In this document: positions 36,366 through 45,644 of the stretch, piece by piece
Numbering within the stretch: position 1 is the first letter of the stretch
How the letters are laid out: each line of letters opens with the position of its first letter
Source: Thiodiazotropha sp050291245
GTDB taxonomy: Bacteria > Pseudomonadota > Gammaproteobacteria > Chromatiales > Chromatiaceae
Length of the DNA: 64,000 nt
Direction of reading: 5' to 3'
Assembly (NCBI GenBank): GCA_050291245.1
Contig: JBNKJP010000020.1
Coordinates: 62,001 to 126,000 of the forward strand
Translations under genes and position numbers: made by a program
The notes under the pieces: generated by a model
Told to the model about the DNA's origin: nothing
Database searches by the model: none
The model's input: only the letters and a program-made list of their open reading frames with translations

Positions 36366-36550
36366 GGGTTGATTCGTCCTCTGTTGTTGTATGCGAAGTG
36401 GGTGAATGGGGTCCGCCGGGGCTTCGACCATACCTGAAATTGGGGCAGGTATGATACACCTGGATTGGGGCCCGGTTGGAATTCTCCCAGGGTATGATTC
36501 CGTGGTGTATACGAGTGTCGCCAAGGCCAATAGTTCAGTTCCGGCTCTGT

Positions 36551-37510
36551 TCAGGAAGACTCAGTGTGAAGGGGTTCCCGGTCAGTGGATGAAACGGATT
36601 GGGCGATGACATACGCAGGCCGTTTTTTAACTTCCTGGTAGATCTCCGCCACATACTCTCCGATCAGTCCCAGGCCCAGCAGAATCATGCTGCCCATCCC
36701 CAGGATCAGCAGGATGACGGTTGGAAAACCCTCTTCCGCCAGACCCTGCCACTTGAACCAAAGGGTCTGCAGCGTCAGACCGAAACTGAACAGAATGCCC
36801 AGGCCGCCAATCCAGGTCACCAATCTGAGGGGCAGCGAGGAGAAGCTGATGATGGTGGAGCGGGCCAGTGTTAACAGTTTTCCAAGGTTCCAGCTGCTTC
36901 TGCCGCGCTCCCTGGGAGGCGGTGTGAATTCGATGGCGACGCTTGGGTAACCGAGCCATTGGGTCAGGCCGCGAAAGAAACGGCTGATCTCCGGTAGAGC
37001 GGTGTATTGATCGACCACCCGTCGATCGAGCAGTTTGAAGTCTGTCGAACCCTGCATGGACATGCCGGATGAAAGCGCGAAAGCGCGGTAATAGAGATAC
37101 GCCCCGAGTCTGCGAAAGCGGGATTCCTGCTGGCGTTCCCGTTTCACGGCTTCAATGATCGGCGCCTGGCCTTGGTGCCACAATGCGAGCATCTCGGGTA
37201 TCAGGGCGGGGGGGTGCTGCAGATCGGCGTCAATAACAATCGCCGCCTGGCCGGAAAGGCCTCTCAGACCCGCCAGTATCGCGGCCTCTTTGCCAAAATT
37301 CCGGCTCAGGCGGATAGCCTGGGTCGGGATCCCGTGTTTCGCCTCCGTCAGGGCGGTGACGATCTGCCAGGAACCATCCGTGGAGCCGTCGTCAACCAGA
37401 ATGATTTCGAAGTCATCCCGGCATTGCTTCAATGTCTCATGCAGCGAGTCCCAGAATCGTTCAAGACCGGATTGTTCGTTATGAATTGGAACAACCACAG
37501 AGATCAGCAT
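36551..37510 (-). CDS. GT2 glycosyltransferase, GtrB/DPM1-like
   Basis: A 319-residue family 2 glycosyltransferase. The catalytic domain has VVVPIHNEQSGLERF at the N-terminus, DDGSTDGSW near 45, the metal-binding D-x-D as VIDADLQHP near 90, and a later block GRSSWNLGKLLTLARS. Two C-terminal membrane helices (GGLGILFSFGL ... ILLILGMGSMILLGL) and the end EVKKRPAYVI are the hallmarks of GtrB/CsbB/DPM1 enzymes, which make polyprenyl-phosphate sugar donors for modification of O-antigen or lipid A. No GtrA flippase is seen next to it. The start ATG 37510 is taken; an ATG at 37513-15 in another frame is not used. Confidence 0.9.
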   Translation of the reverse strand: MLISVVVPIHNEQSGLERFWDSLHETLKQCRDDFEIILVDDGSTDGSWQIVTALTEAKHGIPTQAIRLSRNFGKEAAILAGLRGLSGQAAIVIDADLQHPPALIPEMLALWHQGQAPIIEAVKRERQQESRFRRLGAYLYYRAFALSSGMSMQGSTDFKLLDRRVVDQYTALPEISRFFRGLTQWLGYPSVAIEFTPPPRERGRSSWNLGKLLTLARSTIISFSSLPLRLVTWIGGLGILFSFGLTLQTLWFKWQGLAEEGFPTVILLILGMGSMILLGLGLIGEYVAEIYQEVKKRPAYVIAQSVSSTDREPLHTESS

Positions 37511-37674
37511 GTCATGCTCCCGATCAGTCAGCAAAGAAATCGGGCCTCATCGTAACAAAGTTGAAGCCGGGAATGACAGTTCGGTGATCAGCCCGGCAAT
37601 CCCCCCCACCCTCGGATAACGGATCAACGGATGGCGGGTCGCCTGGGATGAAAAGGTCCTTCTGAGTGTCTGTT

Positions 37675-39552
37675 TTACGGGTGATCCGCAAGCAATCCCT
37701 GGCACTGTGAGGGGGCGCCATCGAGCAGCAGTCTCAAGGGCGTCAACACGGACCGGATCAGCAGGCAGGACTGAGCTGCGGCCAGGCGGGCCTGGTTTGG
37801 GTCGGCGAAATAGAGGTTGAGGGTAAACCCGACCGATGCCTGCTCCCAGGTTGGATCGGAGTCTGTGAACAGACGCACCTTATGGCGTTGAGGTCTGCCG
37901 GGGGTGATCAGAATCAGTTCGTACTCGGCATCATGGAGCGGACCCCGCCATTCACCCTCGATTGTTACCGAGCTGTCAAGGAGCCGGATGGGGTGCATCT
38001 TCCCCTCCAAGGCGGAAAACAGCGGCGGATAGGGGGGTGACAGTGGTTGGCTCAGCAGCTGCGCGTTCACCGTTTTATGGTTGGGTTTGTGGTGCGCGGA
38101 AGCGACTGGAGTCATGCAGGCGCAATCCTCGTCATAGGCCATGATCGAGAAGCGGGACCGGTCGATGATTCCCAGGCTGTTGTTGTTGACCAGCAGACCG
38201 CGACGCTGTGGCTCGTGGCTGCTCACTCGCGCCTGCGCATAGCGGGCGCCGTTGAGTACCGTATCGAGATAGTAGGCATCCTTGATGTGACGGGCGTAGT
38301 AGAGTTGCTCCATAGGGGCGTTGAGGAAAAAACCATAAACCGTGTCGAAACGTTGTAGTTTCGGCTGTAGCAGGACCTGCACATGCCAGGCCTGGGCCAG
38401 GGACAACGCGATGCAACCGGCCAGCATCAGGGATTTCAGTGAAGTCCCCGGTCTGGGCATCAGGCCGACGGCGATGGTCAGGAATAGTGAAAACAGCCAC
38501 CAGGGCAGCAGCAGGTAGCGGTTGGGCTGACCGAGACCGGGAAAATGGGTGAGCGGCGCCAGAGGAAGCAGCACCGCCAGCACGGCGGTGAGCATCAGCG
38601 GCAGGTTCAAACGACGCAGCATGGCAAGATAGACGGCCAGGGCCAGCACAATGATCATCAGACCGGCACTGATGACCGGGCTGCCCAGCAGCAGTTGCGG
38701 AATTCCCAAATACGCCGTGAGGGCCTTGTACACGGAGAATTCCCGCGCTCCGCCGTCATAACCGCCGACCAGGGAACCTAGAGTGACGGTACGCCACAGC
38801 AGATAGCCCAATGACCAGACAAACAGGGGCAGGGCATGCAGGAATCTGCGGCGCCAGCCGCCCAGGTTGAAAAACACGAGGACAAACGGGAGCGGGAAAT
38901 AGACCTCCTTGCAGGCGGTCGCAAAGATATAAAACAACGCCGTCAGCACAACAAGACGCCGATCCGAATGCTTCAGGCTTAACGCATAGCAGTAGCTGGC
39001 GAGAATGGTGAACAGAAGTCCCGTGATGTAATGCCCCACCATCAGCTGCTGGGCGACGAACAGGGTCGGCGCACCCGCCAGAAAACAGACCGAGCCGAGA
39101 AACGCCAGTGCCGCGGGAGTCCAGAGTTTGATCAGGAAATAACTGGCGATGCCGCAACCGGCCAGGGTTAAAAGGTGCACCAGGTAGAATCCCCGGGGAT
39201 GAAAACCGAACAGGCTGAGGTTGAGGTCGTAGATCAGGGGATTGAACGGAGTCAGATTGTTCAGCGAGTAGCCCCGGGTGATTGCCGGGTTGAAAAAATA
39301 GTCCCAGGGTGAGAAGCGGCTGGCGTAGTCCAGCAGATAGCCGTCGTCGAAGCGCCAGAATCCATCCAGGGCGCTGGCGTTGAGCAGAAAGGTCAGCGCC
39401 AGGATACCCGCCGGATACAGGTAGGTGGTCAGTTTGGGATCGGACTTCACGATAACGACCTTGGATAGGATAACGGGTGCCTGGGGCTCTATCTTCACAT
39501 GTGACCGAAGGCCAGGCAATTCACGGTCGAACGATCGGTATGGTATCGGCAT
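37675..39552 (-). CDS. polytopic GT-C-like membrane protein
   Basis: A 625-residue integral membrane protein with about ten hydrophobic segments between residues 40 and 400 and a soluble C-terminal region of about 200 residues. Early, in the first extracytoplasmic loop, a Trp-Arg-Phe-Asp-Asp stretch (GFWRFDDGYLL) resembles the acidic pair of GT-C enzymes that use polyprenyl-phosphate sugars. Residues FNPLIYDLNLSLFG and HLLTLAGCGIASYFL fit the second helix region of the same fold. The place next to a GtrB-like donor-making enzyme suggests a GtrS-like final transferase. It diverges from the Wzm/Wzt genes. I do not recognise a named family, so the GT-C call is an inference. Confidence 0.55.
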   Translation of the reverse strand: MPIPYRSFDRELPGLRSHVKIEPQAPVILSKVVIVKSDPKLTTYLYPAGILALTFLLNASALDGFWRFDDGYLLDYASRFSPWDYFFNPAITRGYSLNNLTPFNPLIYDLNLSLFGFHPRGFYLVHLLTLAGCGIASYFLIKLWTPAALAFLGSVCFLAGAPTLFVAQQLMVGHYITGLLFTILASYCYALSLKHSDRRLVVLTALFYIFATACKEVYFPLPFVLVFFNLGGWRRRFLHALPLFVWSLGYLLWRTVTLGSLVGGYDGGAREFSVYKALTAYLGIPQLLLGSPVISAGLMIIVLALAVYLAMLRRLNLPLMLTAVLAVLLPLAPLTHFPGLGQPNRYLLLPWWLFSLFLTIAVGLMPRPGTSLKSLMLAGCIALSLAQAWHVQVLLQPKLQRFDTVYGFFLNAPMEQLYYARHIKDAYYLDTVLNGARYAQARVSSHEPQRRGLLVNNNSLGIIDRSRFSIMAYDEDCACMTPVASAHHKPNHKTVNAQLLSQPLSPPYPPLFSALEGKMHPIRLLDSSVTIEGEWRGPLHDAEYELILITPGRPQRHKVRLFTDSDPTWEQASVGFTLNLYFADPNQARLAAAQSCLLIRSVLTPLRLLLDGAPSQCQGLLADHP

Positions 39553-39612
39553 GGACTGTCATCTGAGGTATCATGACGGCCTTGTTTCAACTCTTGGAAA
39601 GTTGGCGAACGC

Positions 39613-40404
39613 TTGTTCAGGCTCTACCGCGATCTCTACCGACAGCGCCAAAGCATTCTATTGATGGTTCGGCGCGATACCCTGCTCAGAATCAAAGGTA
39701 CTTTGCTGGGACCCCTGTGGTTGTTGGCTCAGCCGCTGTTCCTGTTGCTCGTCTACAGTTTCGTATTTTCCGGTATCCTCAAAATCAGCTTTCGCCCGGA
39801 CGGAGGAAGCGGGGATTTCGCCCTCTACCTGTTCGCCGCGCTGATGCCTTTCAGCGCCATGCAGGACGCTCTGCAACGGGCTAGTGGCAGCCTGGGGGAA
39901 AATCGCGACCTGCTGTTGAAGACCCAGATGCCGGGCATCGTTTTTCCCGCGGTGGCCACCCTGGGAACCCTGGTGCAGGAAATCATCGGTCTGCTGGTAC
40001 TGATTATCGCGGCCTGGGTCATGGGCTATCCCCCCGGAAGCACCCTCGTGTTATTACCCTTGCTGGTGGGGTTACGCCTTCTCATAACCTTCTCCCTGGC
40101 ACCCCTGGTTGCCATACTCTCGGTGTTTATCAAGGATGTCGGACAGCTGATTCCCATGCTCATGATGGCCCTGTTTTTCACCACGCCGATCATCTATCCA
40201 TTGGAGATGATCCCCCAAGCCTACCGGCCGATCATCGAAAGCAACCCCATCACCTGGCTGGTGCAGGCCTACCGTGCGGTGATACTCGAGCACCAATGGC
40301 CGGTCGATCATCTGTTGATCGTGGCGCTTGCGAGTCTGCTGTTGCTGACCCTGACCGGGGCCCTGTTCGCCCGCTTGCAGCATCGTGCCAAGGATTTCCT
40401 GTGA
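39613..40404 (+). CDS. wzm: ABC-2 permease for polysaccharide export (Wzm-like)
   Basis: A 263-residue ABC-2 permease with six predicted membrane helices. The N-terminus RRDTLLRIKGTLLGPLWLLAQPL is the amphipathic gate helix typical of Wzm, and PIIYPLEMIPQAYRPIIESNPITWLVQAYR near residue 200 is the signature of O-antigen/teichoic-acid exporters. The start is TTG 39613, which gives the full-length gate helix; an ATG at 39664 would truncate it. The stop overlaps the ATPase gene (GTGA), and together they form the exporter of an undecaprenyl-linked polysaccharide. Confidence 0.9.
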   Translation: MFRLYRDLYRQRQSILLMVRRDTLLRIKGTLLGPLWLLAQPLFLLLVYSFVFSGILKISFRPDGGSGDFALYLFAALMPFSAMQDALQRASGSLGENRDLLLKTQMPGIVFPAVATLGTLVQEIIGLLVLIIAAWVMGYPPGSTLVLLPLLVGLRLLITFSLAPLVAILSVFIKDVGQLIPMLMMALFFTTPIIYPLEMIPQAYRPIIESNPITWLVQAYRAVILEHQWPVDHLLIVALASLLLLTLTGALFARLQHRAKDFL

Positions 40405-41603
40405 TCGCGATACAAGCCCACCAGTTGTCGAAACACTACCGCCAGTACGTGAAACCGCTGGACCTGTTCAAGGAGTGGTTTCTCAAGCGCCCGTTTCACA
40501 CCGAGGTCAACGCCCTGTCGCCGCTGGACCTGAGTATCGAAAAGGGCACGACCTTCGGCGTGGTCGGTGATAACGGGGCGGGCAAGTCCACGCTTTTGAA
40601 GCTGCTGGCGGGGACGCTGGCGCCCTCGACCGGCAGTTTGCAGATCGAGGGCCGGAAATCGGCGATCCTTGAGCTGGGTTCCGGTTTTCATCCGGAGTTT
40701 TCCGGACTTGAAAACATCCATCTGGCCTGTTCCATGATGGGGCTCTCCGCCGCGGAGATCCGTGACCGGACACCCGAAATCATCGAGTTTTCAGAGCTGG
40801 GCGATGCCATTGCGCGACCGGTCAAGTCCTATTCCTCCGGGATGTTCGTACGCCTGGCGTTTTCGGTCATTACTTCGATCGAACCGGAGGTGTTAATCGT
40901 CGATGAGGCGTTGTCGGTAGGCGATGCCCTGTTTCAGAAAAAGAGTATGGATCGGATGATGCGCTTTCGCGCAGAGGGCAAGACCCTGGTCTTCTGTTCG
41001 CACAATCTCTATCAGGTCAAGGAGCTGTGTGATCAGGCGATCTGGCTGGCAAACGGTGTTGTAAAGGGTATCGGAGATTCGGCCAGCATCGTTGATGATT
41101 ACCAGGATTCTGTCAGGCGTAGGCAAGTCGGACATGCAGAGAATAAACGCGTCGCCCCGGAAATGGATGCGCTCAGCGATGTGTATCTGGAAGAGGTTGA
41201 GTTGGAGGGCGGTGTCGACACTCCGGAGAAGATTCCCGTGTATCGCCACGGTGATAAACTGGCGATACGGGTTCGCGCCTGTCGGGCATCACGCACCGTC
41301 GATGACGTTCACATCGGTCTTGTACTGATCAGAAACGACGGCCTTCAGGTTTATGGCGTATCGACCCTCATCGATCAAATGAAGCTGTTTCCCATCGATC
41401 AGCAGCGCCTGGGTATCCGATTGTTGTTTGATCCATTGAAACTGATGTCGGGTGATTACGCGCTTGAGGCGTGGCTGATCGACAGCAGCGGATTGCACGT
41501 CTATGATTCCCGGCCGTTTTGTTGCCAGTTTCGTGTGCGCCATGATTCAAGTGAAGTCGGCATTGTCAAGCTGAGTCACGATTGGGAGCCCCTCGACGCA
41601 TGA
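40401..41603 (+). CDS. wzt: ABC ATPase for polysaccharide export with C-terminal binding domain (Wzt-like)
   Basis: A 400-residue protein. The ATPase domain (1-240) has Walker A GDNGAGKST, a signature region YSSGMFVRLAFSV and Walker B EVLIVDEALSVGDA. The stretch after 265 forms a beta-sandwich of the Wzt C-terminal type, which in known systems binds the modified chain end before export. The start is GTG 40401 in a GTGA overlap with wzm; the open frame upstream is antisense-like. With Wzm it moves a finished O-polysaccharide to the periplasm. The presence of the C-terminal domain suggests the chain has a terminal cap. Confidence 0.92.
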   Translation: MIAIQAHQLSKHYRQYVKPLDLFKEWFLKRPFHTEVNALSPLDLSIEKGTTFGVVGDNGAGKSTLLKLLAGTLAPSTGSLQIEGRKSAILELGSGFHPEFSGLENIHLACSMMGLSAAEIRDRTPEIIEFSELGDAIARPVKSYSSGMFVRLAFSVITSIEPEVLIVDEALSVGDALFQKKSMDRMMRFRAEGKTLVFCSHNLYQVKELCDQAIWLANGVVKGIGDSASIVDDYQDSVRRRQVGHAENKRVAPEMDALSDVYLEEVELEGGVDTPEKIPVYRHGDKLAIRVRACRASRTVDDVHIGLVLIRNDGLQVYGVSTLIDQMKLFPIDQQRLGIRLLFDPLKLMSGDYALEAWLIDSSGLHVYDSRPFCCQFRVRHDSSEVGIVKLSHDWEPLDA

Positions 41604-41663
41604 AGTCTCAGACGCGATCAGCAGGCGTGCCGGTTTTTGGTTGGACCTCTTAAGGGCAGGGCA

Positions 41664-42569
41664 ATGCAGCGTTGGGATCTTCGAGCAAAATATGCCGCAT
41701 TGTTTCCGGCAATGGCCCGGTTACCCCGATATGCCTCATTCCGTCTGGCGAGCCTCTTCGGGCGAGTCGAAATGCATCGGGATCGGGAGCTGGCGTTGCA
41801 GATCGCCCATCAGATGCAACGCGCCCTGCCTGGCCACGACGAAAAAGTCTATACGGATTGGACGCGATATTTTTACGCCTTGCAGCAGCGGGAAATACTC
41901 GATACCTGGTACTATCCGCGCATGCGTACCGCGGAACAGGTGGGGCGCATCGTTCAGGTGGAAAATTTCGAACAGGTTCTGGCGGCCCGCCGGGAAAAGC
42001 AGCCCATGATCTTCATTGGCGCCCATCTGGGGCGGTTCTGGATGCTGGGTGTTACCACGGCGGCCTATGGCATTCCCACCAGTGCCTTGGCCCGTGATGA
42101 CGAGAACAGCAACACCTGGGGGTTGCCCGAAGCGGAGTTCCAGTATCGCCGTCTGAAGCTCTCCCGACTGCGTGCCTGCTATCGGGCGGAGTTTCTCAAT
42201 CCCGGTGCTGCCAATATGCGCCCGCTGCTACAGTCGCTGAAAGAACGGCCGGTGGCGATTCTTCTCGATGTGCCCTATGGGAAAGGGAGTCCGGGGTTGG
42301 CACCGGTGCCGTTTTTTTCCCGGGAAGCCTATTTTCCGGAGGGCCCGATTAAAATCGCAAAACGTGCGGGCGCGTTGCTGCAGCCCTTTTGCGTGGAGGA
42401 AGACCGGCGCGGTTTGCGTTTGAAATTTCTCCCTCAGCATGAGGTCGAAGGGAAATCCGCTGATCTTCTGCTCTCGGAGCTGGTGTCCGGAATCGAACAA
42501 CGAATTCGGCAAAACCCCGGGCGATGGTGGCAATGGCAGGCGCTTCCGATGTTTTGGGGGGAAGTCTGA
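41664..42569 (+). CDS. LpxL/HtrB-like acyltransferase family protein with altered catalytic motif
   Basis: A 301-residue protein of the lysophospholipid acyltransferase (LpxL/HtrB) superfamily. The family block IGAHLGRFWM at about residue 115, followed by RPLLQSLKERPVAILLDVPYG near residue 190 and VPFFSREAYFPEGPIKIAKRAGA, is clear. Canonical members have H-x4-D/E; here the residue five after His is Trp and no acidic residue takes its place, so classical lipid A acylation is doubtful. There is no N-terminal membrane helix. ATG 41664 is preferred (TTG 41637 is possible). Sixty bases separate it from wzt, so it may be part of that transcription unit. Confidence 0.75.
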   Translation: MQRWDLRAKYAALFPAMARLPRYASFRLASLFGRVEMHRDRELALQIAHQMQRALPGHDEKVYTDWTRYFYALQQREILDTWYYPRMRTAEQVGRIVQVENFEQVLAARREKQPMIFIGAHLGRFWMLGVTTAAYGIPTSALARDDENSNTWGLPEAEFQYRRLKLSRLRACYRAEFLNPGAANMRPLLQSLKERPVAILLDVPYGKGSPGLAPVPFFSREAYFPEGPIKIAKRAGALLQPFCVEEDRRGLRLKFLPQHEVEGKSADLLLSELVSGIEQRIRQNPGRWWQWQALPMFWGEV

Positions 42570-42667
42570 ATTCGAGGTTGCTTCCGGATAGCGATGACGG
42601 TCAGTCGGCGAATCCGATAGATTCTGTGCTTATTGTTATTTTTTAATTCTCCAGCGAGGAGAGGGTT

Positions 42668-43084
42668 GTGATTGATATGAAAAGTCTATTGATATTGTGT
42701 GTTGTTATGACGCTTAGCGCCTGCGCACTCGATCCGGCAGCTCAAGCCAGAAGTGACGAGGAGGTCGTGTCCAAACGGGCCGCGGAGCGTTGGAACCTGT
42801 TGATCGAGGGGCGCCTGGAATCCGCTTATGACTACCTTTCAAGTGGGTACAAAGCAGTCACTCCCTTTTCTCACTACCAGAAAACGGTGAAAGGGCAGGG
42901 CCTGTGGAAAGCGGCCAGCGTGGAGAATGTTCAATGTGAAGCGGAGACTTGTGAGGTCAGGGTCAAGTTGAATCTGGAGATTCACTACCCACTCATGAGG
43001 AACGCGGTTCACACGGATTCCGTGGTCATCGAGCGTTGGATTAAAGGTCAGGATGGTGTTTGGGGTTTTGTTCCCACATCATGA
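42668..43084 (+). CDS. small lipoprotein of unknown function
   Basis: A 138-residue lipoprotein. The signal has a short start, hydrophobic core LLILCVVMTLSAC and a lipobox LSAC with the modified Cys at about residue 20. The mature part is a small alpha-beta domain with a pair of cysteines (NVQCEAETCEVRV). The fold resembles the NTF2-like/SnoaL or 'DUF4440-like' small domains in length and in the opening AAERWNLLIEGRLESAYDYLS, but I cannot assign a family. AGGAG at 42657-42661 favours the GTG at 42668; ATG 42677 would still leave the lipobox intact. It lies downstream of the acyltransferase-like gene. Confidence 0.75.
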   Translation: MIDMKSLLILCVVMTLSACALDPAAQARSDEEVVSKRAAERWNLLIEGRLESAYDYLSSGYKAVTPFSHYQKTVKGQGLWKAASVENVQCEAETCEVRVKLNLEIHYPLMRNAVHTDSVVIERWIKGQDGVWGFVPTS

Positions 43085-43583
43085 CAGGGGTCGTTGAGGG
43101 TTTGTTGTTTTTTTGATACATTGGATATATATTCTTTGTATTACAATGCGTTACAAGCTTTTATTTTAACTTTGTCTACCATATCGCATTAAAGTAAGCA
43201 GTAAGTTGGAAAATTATCAGGCCATGAAACGACTGTTTAGGCATATTGTAGGGGTGGTGTGACGTTTATGAGAAACCGCAAATCCTTAACTATCAAATAG
43301 TTAAGATACAAATTTGTAAATATGCAACATTTTTTCATTTTTTTGCGACAATTCCGCTTGTTAGCATGAAGATTTGTGGTAGACTTCTGGCGTGAGATTG
43401 GACTTATGGGGCGTATGTGGCCTGAGACTTTCCTCACAAAGGAATGATCATTCCCTTGCATGGTCATGGGTTTGGGTCGATAATCCTCGAGAATTGCCTG
43501 GACTCATGGCTATTTAGCTGGCCGCATAACAGGCTCAGTTATTTTTTTTAGTGTTAACACGCAAGAAAATAGGAGACACAACT
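43085..43583. other. long AT-rich intergenic region upstream of the secreted protein gene
   Basis: About 500 bases, far more AT-rich than the surroundings, with no convincing gene. A short frame on the minus strand (43237-43467) looks like chance: no ribosome site, no family, runs of Asn/Lys. The part from 43330 to 43580 presumably holds the promoter of the highly expressed gene that follows, with the palindrome at 43441-43454 as a candidate operator. Confidence 0.65.
43441..43454. promoter_or_regulatory. 14-base palindrome upstream of the secreted protein gene
   Basis: GGAATGATCATTCC is a perfect 14-base palindrome about 130 bases before the GTG start of the secreted protein gene. It may be a binding site for a dimeric regulator. 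A hairpin in the 5' leader is an alternative. Confidence 0.35.
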
Positions 43584-45386
43584 GTGTTGAGAAAATCTAA
43601 GATCGCTGCAGCCATGCTGATGGCTACCGCTACGGCCGGAGTCAATGCGGCTAACATCAATTCCGATGGGGTGGGCCAAGTTGCTTTGCTGCCGTACTAT
43701 AACGTCAACAACAACATTATCACCAACGTTAACATCACCAACACCACCGGCCTGTTCAAGGCAGTCAAGGTGCGTTTTCGTGAGTCTCGCACCTCTTCTG
43801 ACGTGCTCGACTTCAACATCTACATGTCTCCCTACGACGTGTGGAACGGCACCATCCGCATGAATGCCGCCGAAGGCGTTGCCAACATCATCACCGAAGA
43901 CGAGACCTGCACCTTCCCGAGCAAGTCTCTGCTGCAGGCGGGTGCTGACTTCCGCAACATCTACGACTCAACCACCAACGAAGACTTGACCGAAGGTTAT
44001 GTCGAGATCATCGAGATGGGCGTCATCGCTGACGGTCCGGGTGCGGGTACCGCGGATGACCTTGATCAGTACGCTGAAATCGACGGTACGGGTGTTGCTG
44101 ACGGCACCATCACCGCCCTCAATAATGACCGTGCCATCGTCGCGGGTCTGCTCCATGACGCCAACGGCGTGCCTGCTGATTGCTCCGTGGTCAGCGATGC
44201 CTGGAACGCGGGTCTGGCCAGCGCGGTCGACGTGAACGGTTTCGAGAAGGGTGCCTTGACTGCCACGGGTGTGGCCACCGGCGACATCGCCAACGATCCC
44301 TATGACAGCACCCTGAACGCGGGTCTGGTCTATGCGGCTGCGGACAGAGGCGGCATCAACGCCTACGCCATCATGATCAACGTCGTGAGTGGCGCTGCCT
44401 TCGTTGAGCAGGGTACTCATATCGACAACTACTCCACGCAACCGCAGCACTATCGTTCCAACGATGCGGCTAACTACCTGCTGCCTTCTCTGGCTTCGGG
44501 TGACGTTCAGGTTGCCAACATCCTTGACGCAACCGGTGGCGCTATCAAGACCTCTGGTGTGCTTCCTTTGGTCGAGTTCGATACCGGTTCCATCAACGAT
44601 ATCGCTCCGAACCCGTCCATCCCCATGGGCTCCAACCCGTTGCCGCTGGCCCTGGTTATGAGTGCTGACGCAATCTCCGCGCCTTACTTCGTTGAATCCG
44701 CCAACAACATCGCCGGCGAGACCGACATCGTTGTGACCTTCCCGATGCGCAAGCACGGTATCTACAACGGTCAGATTCTGACCCTTGACTTGGATGGTGC
44801 GGGTCCGTTGGCCGCTTGTGACGGTACTCTGGACGATGCTGTCAGCGATGGCGCCACCGTTGCCGTGGCTAATGTCGGAACGGTCAATGACTATCCGGCC
44901 ACCGGCGCGGCGCACTGCACCAACGCAGGTTACACCACCAGTACTCCTGACGTTCAGGTGAGCCTGGACTACTACGACTACGAAGAGCAGACCGCTGCGG
45001 TAGCTCCGGGTAGTGATGACTTCTCTCCTGTGCCGATCGACGCGCCTACCGTCATCGCTCTGGAGCGTGAAGTTAACGTGGTCTCCGTGAACCGTGCAGC
45101 CGGCGGTAACGTGTCCGTACTGGGTACCCCCGCGGCCAACGTCTTTGATTGGACTCTGGACAGCGGTTTTGAGGCTGGTTGGGTAACCATCGGCATGCCC
45201 GGTTACAACTACACCACCGATACCCGCATCGCTGCGATGACTGAGGAAGCCGGTGGCGGTATCCCGGCTCTTGCCGGTTCCTGGACGGGTGTTCCGGTCA
45301 TCGGTTTCTCCGCCATGGCAGCCGATGTCGGTCCTGCTCAGATCGGTGAGACGGTTGACCTGATCCGCAGTGTAAACCGCAACTAA
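43584..45386 (+). CDS. secreted protein of unknown function, probably abundant at the cell surface
   Basis: A 600-residue protein with a Sec signal peptide (MLRKSKIAAAMLMATATAGV, cut after NA), then a mature part beginning ANINSDGVGQVALLPYYNV. The mature part is acidic, rich in Asn, Thr, Ala, Gly and Asp, poor in Lys, and appears to be all beta. A pair of blocks DVLDFNIYMSPYDVWNG and VVTFPMRKHGIYNG looks conserved. No sorting signal, lipobox or membrane anchor follows, and it has no CTERM tail. AGGAG at 43571-43575, 8 bases before GTG 43584, is a strong ribosome site. The codon choice is strongly biased (AAC, GAC, ATC, GGT), and a strong terminator follows, which all point to high expression. 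I do not know its function; a surface-layer-like or matrix protein is a guess. Confidence 0.75.
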   Translation: MLRKSKIAAAMLMATATAGVNAANINSDGVGQVALLPYYNVNNNIITNVNITNTTGLFKAVKVRFRESRTSSDVLDFNIYMSPYDVWNGTIRMNAAEGVANIITEDETCTFPSKSLLQAGADFRNIYDSTTNEDLTEGYVEIIEMGVIADGPGAGTADDLDQYAEIDGTGVADGTITALNNDRAIVAGLLHDANGVPADCSVVSDAWNAGLASAVDVNGFEKGALTATGVATGDIANDPYDSTLNAGLVYAAADRGGINAYAIMINVVSGAAFVEQGTHIDNYSTQPQHYRSNDAANYLLPSLASGDVQVANILDATGGAIKTSGVLPLVEFDTGSINDIAPNPSIPMGSNPLPLALVMSADAISAPYFVESANNIAGETDIVVTFPMRKHGIYNGQILTLDLDGAGPLAACDGTLDDAVSDGATVAVANVGTVNDYPATGAAHCTNAGYTTSTPDVQVSLDYYDYEEQTAAVAPGSDDFSPVPIDAPTVIALEREVNVVSVNRAAGGNVSVLGTPAANVFDWTLDSGFEAGWVTIGMPGYNYTTDTRIAAMTEEAGGGIPALAGSWTGVPVIGFSAMAADVGPAQIGETVDLIRSVNRN

Positions 45387-45417
45387 TTACATAATCGCAT
45401 TAGCGAGGTTGTAATGA

Positions 45418-45446
45418 AGGCAGGCCGTAAGGCCTGCCTTTTTTTT
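45418..45446 (+). terminator. rho-independent terminator of the secreted protein gene
   Basis: A perfect 9-base-pair stem (arms 45418-45426 and 45431-45439), GTAA loop, and a run of T (45438-45446) form a classical strong terminator 31 bases after the stop codon. Confidence 0.95.
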
Positions 45447-45644
45447 GTCACAAACCCAAGTTGTGATCATTTCGTGTAGCGGCCATGCGTGATGCTATCT
45501 CAGAACTTTTCGAATATTTTTAAAGTCTACCTCTTAATGATTGTGTCGGTGCTATCCGGACCAGTGCGATCGGTAACACTTCATAATCAAGCTTGAGTAT
45601 ACTGCGTAGTTTTTTAAATGTTTCTTTCCAGGGTTGAGGTTACG

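Noticed and set aside
43237..43467. 76-codon minus-strand frame in the long intergenic region
   Set aside because: No ribosome site or family features; the composition is as expected from AT-rich non-coding DNA.
43551..43583. Upstream TTG start (11 extra residues) for the secreted protein
   Set aside because: The GTG at 43584 has AGGAG at proper distance and gives a clean signal peptide; the extension would spoil it.
43968..44915. 315-codon minus-strand frame in the secreted protein gene
   Set aside because: It is the shadow of the strongly biased codons of that gene; no signal or family is seen.
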